64,000 nt of DNA from Geothrix oryzae (GTDB lineage: Bacteria; Acidobacteriota; Holophagae; Holophagales; Holophagaceae): positions 248,001 through 312,000 of the forward strand of contig NZ_AP027079.1 in the NCBI RefSeq assembly GCF_030295385.1, in the 5' to 3' direction. The notes beneath the pieces are model-generated. The model was given only the letters and a program-made list of their open reading frames with translations. It made no database searches and was not told where the DNA came from. This document shows positions 58,641 through 64,000 of the stretch, piece by piece (position 1 is the stretch's first letter; the number at the start of each line of letters is the position of its first letter). The position numbers were made by a program, and so were the translations under genes.

Positions 58641-60011
58641 ATGGCAGCCATCCGCACCAAGCCCGATCCCCAGATCTACACCTTCCCCGGCTTCGGCACG
58701 GACAAGTACCCGAATCTGATGCTCCGCGGCGCGGGGGATCTGGACAACTGGCACCTCAAGACCTACGAGCAGAAGCACGAGGGCTATGTGGCCCTGAAGG
58801 CCGCGCTGAAGATGGAGCCCGTGGCCGTGGTCGAGGAGATGAAGACCTCCGGCATCCGGGGCCGCGGCGGCGCGGGTTTCCCCTGCGGCCTGAAGTGGTC
58901 CTTCATGCCCAAGGACACCCCCGAGCGGAAGTTCACCCGCTACCTGGTCTGCAACGGCGACGAGGGCGAGCCCGGCACCTTCAAGGATCGCGCCATCCTC
59001 GAATACAACCCCCACCAGCTCATCGAGGGCATGATCATCGGCGGCTGGGCCATGCAGTGCAAGCTCGGCTTCGTCTACATCCGCGGCGAGTTCCTCTGGC
59101 TCATCGAGAAGCTCGAGGCCGCGATCCAGCAGGCCCGCGATGCCGGCTACCTCGGCAAGAACATCCTGGGCACGGGCTGGGACTACGACATCCTGGTCTA
59201 CCGCGGGGCCGGCGCCTACATCTGCGGCGAGGAGACGGCCCTGCTGAACTCGCTGGAGGGCCGCCGCGGCGAGCCCCGCGTGAAGCCGCCCTTCCCGGCG
59301 GCCAAGGGCGCCTTCGGCCAGCCCACCACCGTGAACAATGTGGAGACCTTGGCGGCCGTGCCCCCCATCCTCCGCATGGGCGGCGCCGAGTACGCCAAGC
59401 TGGGCACCCCCAAGAACACGGGCACCCGCATCTTCGGCGTCAGCGGGCATGTGAAACGCCCGGGCCTCTTCGAACTGCCCCTGGGCACGCCCATGGACTT
59501 CGTGGTGAACGAGCTGGCGGGTGGCTCCAGCACCGGCAAGAAGATCAAGGCCATCATCCCCGGCGGCGCCAGCGCCCCCATGTTCGACGAGAAGGATTTC
59601 GACTGCCCCCTGGACTTCGACACCGTGAAGGCCCGGGGCTCCATGGCGGGCTCCGGCGGCCTCATCTGCATGGACGAGGACACCTGCATGGTGCAGGCCA
59701 CGCTGCGCCTGATCCGCTTCTACGCCCATGAGAGCTGCGGCCAGTGCACGCCCTGCCGCGAAGGCTGCAACTGGATGGAGATGGTGCTCTACCGCATCGA
59801 GCACGGCCAGGGCCGCATGGAGGACCTGGATCTGCTGGCCAGCCTCACGCCGCGCATCGGCCTGCGGACGCTGTGTCCCCTGGGCGACGCCGCCTGCGGC
59901 CCCATGGACTCCGCCCTTCAGAAGTTCCGCCACGAGTTCGAGCATCACATCACCCACAAGACCTGCTACGCCACCGGCTCCCGGCTGCTGTCCACCGCAG
60001 GCGCGCACTAG
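58641..60011 (+). CDS. nuoF: NADH-quinone oxidoreductase subunit F
   Basis: A 456-residue NADH-binding subunit. GRGGAGFPCGLKW (about 73-85) binds NADH, CNGDEGEPGTFKDR (about 105-118) binds FMN, AYICGEETALLNSLEG follows, and ESCGQCTPCREGC (about 364-376) plus a later Cys hold the N3 cluster. It passes electrons from NADH into complex I. It is followed by a strong terminator, so nuoG-N must be encoded elsewhere. Confidence 0.97.
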   Translation: MAAIRTKPDPQIYTFPGFGTDKYPNLMLRGAGDLDNWHLKTYEQKHEGYVALKAALKMEPVAVVEEMKTSGIRGRGGAGFPCGLKWSFMPKDTPERKFTRYLVCNGDEGEPGTFKDRAILEYNPHQLIEGMIIGGWAMQCKLGFVYIRGEFLWLIEKLEAAIQQARDAGYLGKNILGTGWDYDILVYRGAGAYICGEETALLNSLEGRRGEPRVKPPFPAAKGAFGQPTTVNNVETLAAVPPILRMGGAEYAKLGTPKNTGTRIFGVSGHVKRPGLFELPLGTPMDFVVNELAGGSSTGKKIKAIIPGGASAPMFDEKDFDCPLDFDTVKARGSMAGSGGLICMDEDTCMVQATLRLIRFYAHESCGQCTPCREGCNWMEMVLYRIEHGQGRMEDLDLLASLTPRIGLRTLCPLGDAACGPMDSALQKFRHEFEHHITHKTCYATGSRLLSTAGAH

Positions 60012-60032
60012 GTTCTTGCCGTTCCATGCGTC

Positions 60033-60064
60033 AGAAACGGGCACCCCCCTGGGTGCCCGTTTCT
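60033..60064. terminator. Strong hairpin after nuoF
   Basis: A 14-bp perfect stem (60033-60046 with 60051-60064) with a 4-nt loop. The right arm ends in TTTCT, consistent with termination of nuoEF. Confidence 0.75.
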
Positions 60065-60074
60065 GGCGTACAGG

Positions 60075-60080
60075 GATAAT
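60075..60080 (+). promoter_or_regulatory. Putative -10 box of the phosphatase gene
   Basis: GATAAT ends five bases before the ATG at 60086. No Shine-Dalgarno is seen, which again suggests a leaderless transcript. No clear -35 was found. Confidence 0.3.
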
Positions 60081-60085
60081 GCTTC

Positions 60086-61459
60086 ATGCGTATCCTGCTG
60101 CTCGCCCTGCTGACCACGCTGCTTCCAGCGCAGGCCGCCTTCCTGGTGAAGCCTTACCTCCAGCTGGGGGACGCGCCGCGGCCTGCCGCCCAGGAGCGCC
60201 TGGAATTGATGTGGCACGCGGAAGACCGGGGCGGCGCCTGGACCGTGGAAGTGCAGCGGGGGCAGGGATGGACCCTCCAGCCAGCGCCCACCTTCCACCG
60301 CCTTGAGGTGCCGCCGTTGCCGGCGCACCGCATCTATCGAGCCGCGTTGAAGAACCTCAAGCCGGGCGCGCGGGTGTCCTACCGCGTGAAGCTGGATGGG
60401 GCCCTGGTCTTCGCGGCCGAGGCGCAGGCCCGTAAACCTGGCGCCCACCGGATGATCGTGTTCGGGGATGCGGCGGACGGTTCGGCTTCCCAGCTGGGCA
60501 TCGCCAAGGCCGTGCTGGCGGAGCGGCCCGATGCGGTGCTCCTCGTCGGAGATCTCGTCTACGGCATGGGACTGGCCTCTGAGTACCGGAAGCGGTTCTT
60601 CCCGGTCTACAACTCGGAGGAAGTGCCGCTCATGCGGAGCGTGCCCTTCCTGGGCCTTCCCGGCAATCACGATGTCCCCTTCCGCCGGTCGGCGGAGGCC
60701 GCGGCCTACTTCGCCTACTGGTCCCTGCCGCTGAACGGCCCCGGATTGCGGGCGGGCGAGGCGAACGCCGCGCCCGCCGTGCCGGGCACCCACGATGCCG
60801 TGGTGGCGGCCGCAGGCCCGGCCTTCCCGCGCATGGCCAGCTACAGCTTCGACTATGGCCCGGTCCATTGGACGGTGCTGGATTCCAACCTCTATGCCGA
60901 TTGGGAGAGCCCCGCGCTGAAGGCCTGGCTGGAGGCAGACCTGAAGGCCGCCCAGGGCGCCGCCTGGCGCATCGTGGCCCTGCATCATCCCCTGTTCCAG
61001 AGTTCACGCAGCCACTTCGACGATCAGTGGATGCGTCCCATCAGTCCGATTCTCGAAAAGCACGGCGTGGATGTGGTCCTCGCGGGCCATGTCCACAACT
61101 ACCAGCGCACGGCGCCGCTGCGCTTCCGGCCCGGGCAGGTCGGCCACCGCGGCAGGCCGGTGGCGGGCGAGTTCACGGTGGATGAGGCTTTCGATGGCAG
61201 GACCATCACCCGTGCCAAGGGCATCCTCCACATCGTGACGGGTGCCGGTGGCGCCGAGCTCTACGATCCCTGGCAGACCGATGTCCGCGCCAGCTGGCAG
61301 CCCTGGACCCGCGTCTTCATCTCCGACAAGCACTCCTTCACGGTGCTGGAGGTGGACGGTCGGACCTTGAAGCTCCGTCAGATCGACGCCGAAGGGCATG
61401 AGCTGGATGCCGTCACGATGACGAAGCCGTCGCCGGCAAGGCCCCCTTCAGGTCGGTGA
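60086..61459 (+). CDS. Exported purple-acid-phosphatase-like metallophosphoesterase
   Basis: A 457-residue protein with a signal peptide (1-17), an N-terminal fibronectin-like domain (about 20-120) and a metallophosphoesterase domain. Metal-binding blocks are in order: FGDAAD (about 130), GDLVYGMG (about 155), LPGNHD (about 193), ALHHPLF (about 297) and AGHVHNYQR (about 333). This is the purple acid phosphatase set, binding two metals. It likely releases phosphate from organic esters in the periplasm or outside the cell. Confidence 0.9.
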   Translation: MRILLLALLTTLLPAQAAFLVKPYLQLGDAPRPAAQERLELMWHAEDRGGAWTVEVQRGQGWTLQPAPTFHRLEVPPLPAHRIYRAALKNLKPGARVSYRVKLDGALVFAAEAQARKPGAHRMIVFGDAADGSASQLGIAKAVLAERPDAVLLVGDLVYGMGLASEYRKRFFPVYNSEEVPLMRSVPFLGLPGNHDVPFRRSAEAAAYFAYWSLPLNGPGLRAGEANAAPAVPGTHDAVVAAAGPAFPRMASYSFDYGPVHWTVLDSNLYADWESPALKAWLEADLKAAQGAAWRIVALHHPLFQSSRSHFDDQWMRPISPILEKHGVDVVLAGHVHNYQRTAPLRFRPGQVGHRGRPVAGEFTVDEAFDGRTITRAKGILHIVTGAGGAELYDPWQTDVRASWQPWTRVFISDKHSFTVLEVDGRTLKLRQIDAEGHELDAVTMTKPSPARPPSGR

Positions 61460-61466
61460 TCTCATC

Positions 61467-61488
61467 CGCCCCTGACGCCGAAGGGGCG
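61467..61488. terminator. Hairpin between convergent phosphatase and alarmone-synthetase genes
   Basis: CGCCCCT (61467-61473) pairs with AGGGGCG (61482-61488). It has a 7-bp stem and 8-nt loop, without a strong T-run. Confidence 0.4.
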
Positions 61489-61492
61489 TGCT

Positions 61493-62182
61493 TCAAGGGT
61501 TGGATGGAGGATTGATAATATTGTAAAGATTTTGCATCCTCATATCGATATCGGCGATCTCTTCGGCACAGGCTTTTATGTTGTTTGCGATGGACATGGT
61601 CTCTCGATCCGCAAGTTTATAACTGAGCTGATGCTCCAGTGTTGCCCAGAAATCCATGGCGATGGTGCGGATCTGGATTTCGACATGGACGGTCTCGACA
61701 CTTTTCGACAAGAATACGGGCACCGTCACGATGTGATGAAGGCTCCGGTACCCGTTTGGTTTGGGGTTCTTGATGTAATCGGAAGTGCGTACGAGGGTGA
61801 TGTCGGTCTGTGACAAGAGCATGTCTGAAATGAGGTAGATATCGTTGAGATAGGAGCAGATGACGCGAACGCCGGCAATATCGGTCAAGTTCTTCCTTGC
61901 CGATTCAGATGTGAGCTCGAATCCCCTCCTTTCCAATTTTTTGAAAATGCTCATGGGGGTTTTGACGCGGGTTTGTATCTGGTGGATGGGGTTTCTTTCG
62001 CTGCTGTATTTAAGATCGTTATTTAGATTTTCAAATTTAGTCGCTATTTCACGAGTTGCGGATAAATAGAGGTTCTCCGTGGCGATAAAGCTTCGGATGG
62101 AGCGCATGGCTTCTTCGGACACGACGCTGGAAGTAATGCCATCAAATAGGTAAGATGTTTTAGTGTAGCTCGGCGTATTCAT
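61493..62182 (-). CDS. Small alarmone synthetase (RelQ/YjbM-like, RelA-SpoT domain)
   Basis: A 229-residue protein with only the synthetase domain and no hydrolase or TGS/ACT regions. RVKTPMSIFKKLERRGF (about 72-88), DIAGVRVICSYLNDIY (about 102-117), NGYRSLHHIV (about 145-154) and VEIQIRTIAMDFWATLEHQLSYK (about 169-191) are the GTP/ATP-binding and catalytic blocks, so it should make (p)ppGpp. Its DNA is far more AT-rich than all neighbours, and codon use differs, which suggests recent acquisition. AAGGA lies 11 bases before the ATG. Confidence 0.9.
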   Translation of the reverse strand: MNTPSYTKTSYLFDGITSSVVSEEAMRSIRSFIATENLYLSATREIATKFENLNNDLKYSSERNPIHQIQTRVKTPMSIFKKLERRGFELTSESARKNLTDIAGVRVICSYLNDIYLISDMLLSQTDITLVRTSDYIKNPKPNGYRSLHHIVTVPVFLSKSVETVHVEIQIRTIAMDFWATLEHQLSYKLADRETMSIANNIKACAEEIADIDMRMQNLYNIINPPSNP

Positions 62183-62348
62183 CTTTAAACCGTCCTTTCA
62201 TCGCGCATGGGCAGGGTCTGAATCCCGAGAGGGCCTCCGTTTTTGAGGGATCGTGGCGTACGAGCATGATCTTGCCGCCAGGCCTCCATTCTCGCCGCTG
62301 TCGGGGCCTTCGGCGATGCCGTTCGAAGGCAGAGGCTGCCGGAGGGTC

Positions 62349-62378
62349 CCCATCCGCTCGCGCCCGCGAACGGATGGG
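62349..62378. repeat. Long hairpin in the 62183-62455 intergenic region
   Basis: CCCATCCG (62349-62356) pairs with CGGATGGG (62371-62378), and TCGCG pairs with CGCGA inside, with a single C/A mismatch. The rest of this 273-bp gap is GC-rich without a convincing gene. Confidence 0.55.
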
Positions 62379-62455
62379 CATTCCTGTCGCACTTGAGGAC
62401 GATGAACCGCAGAGCGGGCTTACAGGCCGGGCTCCCGGGGCGGGAGACAGCGCCC

Positions 62456-62953
62456 CTAGCGCCCAAAGCTGATGGCGTAGGTCAGGGGCCTGGGCAGCTG
62501 GGGGCTCTTCACGGTGGCGGTGAGCGTGAGCGTCTTGCCATCGGGACTCAGCTTGAACACATTGGTGCGCTCGCCGTCCTCGTTCTTGAAGGTCTGGACG
62601 AGCTGATCCTTCGTGACCTGGGCGGCGACCATGAACTTCTCGCCGTCCTCCCGGGTCCAAGGGGCGGCGGCACCGCCAGGGGGCATGTGGATGGGAGTCC
62701 GGTCATCGAGCTTCACCTCCACGCCGCTGCTCGCCACCGTGATGGCGACCTTCTTGTAGGCGGGGTTCAGCTTGGTGAGCCGCCCACGAGCGATGGGCCG
62801 CTTGATGAAGTTCATGTCCGCCACGGTGGCCTGGATGGCCGCGGCGATGTCATCGGCCCTGGTCTGCGTCCAGGTGCCGGATAGCGAAGCGTCCTGGGCG
62901 GCCAGTGTGAGGCTTGCGAGTACAGGGACAAGGAACAGCCGGGGCAGGCGCAT
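62456..62953 (-). CDS. Small exported protein, unknown function
   Basis: A 165-residue protein with a Sec signal peptide (about 1-19) and a beta-rich mature part beginning LSGTWTQTRADDIAAAI, resembling the start of lipocalin-like or calycin proteins. No named family was recognised. It is transcribed alone; ahead of it lies the argF terminator hairpin. Confidence 0.7.
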   Translation of the reverse strand: MRLPRLFLVPVLASLTLAAQDASLSGTWTQTRADDIAAAIQATVADMNFIKRPIARGRLTKLNPAYKKVAITVASSGVEVKLDDRTPIHMPPGGAAAPWTREDGEKFMVAAQVTKDQLVQTFKNEDGERTNVFKLSPDGKTLTLTATVKSPQLPRPLTYAISFGR

Positions 62954-62997
62954 GGGGTCTCCGGGGGATTGGGTGGTCCCACCATAGCACTCCGTAC

Positions 62998-63027
62998 GCA
63001 GAAATGGCCCCGCGGGGCCATTTCTGC
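62998..63027. terminator. Strong hairpin after argF
   Basis: A 14-bp perfect stem (62998-63011 with 63014-63027) around a 2-nt centre, ending in AAAT/ATTT steps. Located 14 bp beyond the argF stop. Confidence 0.7.
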
Positions 63028-63040
63028 GCGGGGCAAAACC

Positions 63041-64000
63041 TCACCCGATGGTGGCCACCATGACCGCCTTGATGGTGTGCATGCGGTTCTCGGCTTCGTC
63101 GAAGACGACGCTGTGCCGCGAGCGGAAGACCTCGTCGGTGACTTCGCGGATGTCGTGGCCCAGGGCCTTCTGCTCCTTGGCCAGCTTGGTCTCGAAGTCG
63201 TGGAAGGCGGGCAGGCAGTGGAGGAACTTCACATCCGGGTTGCCGGTCTTCTGGAGCATCTCCAGGGTGACCTTGAAGGGGGTGAGCAGCTTCACGCGGG
63301 CGGGGATCTGGTCCTCCTCGCCCATGCTGGCCCAGACATCGGTGTAGATCACATCGGCGCCCTTGACGGCCTCAGCCACATTGTCGGTGACCTCAATGGT
63401 GGCGCCGGTGAGCTTCGCAGCTTCGCGAGCGGCGGCGAGCACGGCCGGATCCGGCGCCAGCTCCTTGGGGCCGAGGGCCACCATGTGCATGCCGGTCTTG
63501 GCGGCGCCGTACATCAGGGCGTAGCTCATGTTGTTGCGGATGTCGCCGCAGAAGACGAGCTTCACCTTGTGCAGGGGCTTGGCCACATGCTCTTCGATGG
63601 TGAGGAAGTCGGCCAGGATCTGGGTGGGGTGGTCGGTGTCCGTGAGGCCGTTCCACACGGGCACGCCGCTGTGCTTGGCCAGGGCCTCGACCACTTCCTG
63701 CTTGTAGCCGCGGTATTCGATGCCGTCATAGAAGCGACCCAGCACCTTGGCGCTGTCCTCGATGCTTTCCTTCTTCCCCACCTGGGAGCTGGCGCTGTCC
63801 AGGAAGGTCACATGGGCGCCCTCTTCCAGCGCGCCGACCTCGAAGGCGCAGCGGGTGCGGGTGCTGGTCTTTTCGAAAAGCAGGACGATGTTCTTGCCCT
63901 TGAGCAGGTAGTTGAAGACGCCCATGCGCTTCTTGGCTTTCAGGTCCCGCGACAGGTCCAGGAGGTAGCGCACCTCCTCGGGCGAGAAGTCCATCAGCGT
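63041..64000 (-). CDS. argF: Ornithine carbamoyltransferase, 5' end cut by window
   Basis: Makes citrulline from ornithine and carbamoyl phosphate in arginine synthesis. The frame is open to the right edge; the visible part starts ...[10 protein letters not shown], so about 10-15 N-terminal residues are missing. The carbamoyl-phosphate motif [27 protein letters not shown] (ornithine loop region) and HCLPAFH are all intact. The Met at 63994 could be mistaken for the start but is internal by comparison with the family. No other arg gene is in the window. Confidence 0.96.
   Translation of the reverse strand, partial: TLMDFSPEEVRYLLDLSRDLKAKKRMGVFNYLLKGKNIVLLFEKTSTRTRCAFEVGALEEGAHVTFLDSASSQVGKKESIEDSAKVLGRFYDGIEYRGYKQEVVEALAKHSGVPVWNGLTDTDHPTQILADFLTIEEHVAKPLHKVKLVFCGDIRNNMSYALMYGAAKTGMHMVALGPKELAPDPAVLAAAREAAKLTGATIEVTDNVAEAVKGADVIYTDVWASMGEEDQIPARVKLLTPFKVTLEMLQKTGNPDVKFLHCLPAFHDFETKLAKEQKALGHDIREVTDEVFRSRHSVVFDEAENRMHTIKAVMVATIG

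Noticed and set aside
63041-63994. argF read as complete from the Met at 63994
   Set aside because: The family N-terminus continues upstream and the frame is open to the window edge, so this Met is internal.
1-64000. CRISPR arrays, tRNA or rRNA genes and complete insertion sequences
   Set aside because: No regularly spaced direct repeats of 25-40 bp, no tRNA T-loop and acceptor pattern, no rRNA-like sequence, and no transposase frame were seen on reading both strands.

Overview
This 64 kb window is a dense, high-GC bacterial chromosome segment. It has no rRNA, recognisable tRNA, CRISPR array or complete insertion sequence. Most genes are ordinary housekeeping and envelope genes: peptide deformylase and formyltransferase, SmpB, riboflavin synthase, FtsK, KdsA, GmhA, DsbD and complex I. 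They sit beside c-type heme proteins, a large TPR protein, a Ser/Thr kinase and Lrp/MarR regulators. This mix suggests a Gram-negative respiratory bacterium, plausibly Acidobacteriota of the Holophaga/Geothrix type. That placement is inferred from overall character; no marker gene in the window proves it.

Layout. 1-13 kb: a truncated PpiD/SurA-like chaperone, def-fmt, a DedA protein, smpB, a cupredoxin-like protein, a sensor Ser/Thr kinase, riboflavin synthase, an amino-acid permease, a DUF58 protein preceded by a tandemly duplicated mini-ORF, cytidine deaminase and a 929-residue TPR protein. 13-27 kb (mostly minus strand): proline iminopeptidase, an EamA transporter, a MITE-like element, hemW, a DUF4124 protein, gmhA, a P460-like heme protein, a chemoreceptor, a heme-c/triple-rhodanese protein, ftsK, a polysaccharide deacetylase, a QueD-like protein and an HD hydrolase. 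27-38 kb: bfd-bfr iron storage, dsbD with two thioredoxin-fold proteins, an endonuclease III fused to a BtuF-like domain, an MTD1-like folate dehydrogenase, an acetyltransferase, kdsA, and an Lrp-monooxygenase-EamA operon.

38.2-43.2 kb is the most distinctive part. A HybA/HybB-type iron-sulfur and quinone module is encoded with two tiny membrane proteins. It is divergent from a PAS-NtrC-type sigma-54 activator, which is followed by an Sll1863-like coiled-coil gene. A 39-bp sequence occurs in inverted orientation on both sides of the activator gene (34 of 39 bases identical). Each copy lies 92-95 bp upstream of a sigma-54-like -24/-12 motif, one facing each target. This looks like a self-contained regulatory circuit.

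43-53 kb: DUF3999/DUF2339 membrane proteins, a response-regulator diguanylate cyclase, rqcH, a SPOR protein, and a compact ACP-dehydratase-ketosynthase-chain-length-factor-like cassette. 53-64 kb: nuoABCD, an orphan flagellin-like gene, divergent marR/yceI, nuoEF, a purple-acid-phosphatase-like protein, an AT-rich RelQ-type alarmone synthetase gene that looks acquired, a small exported protein, and argF running off the right edge. The remaining complex I subunits (G-N) are not here.
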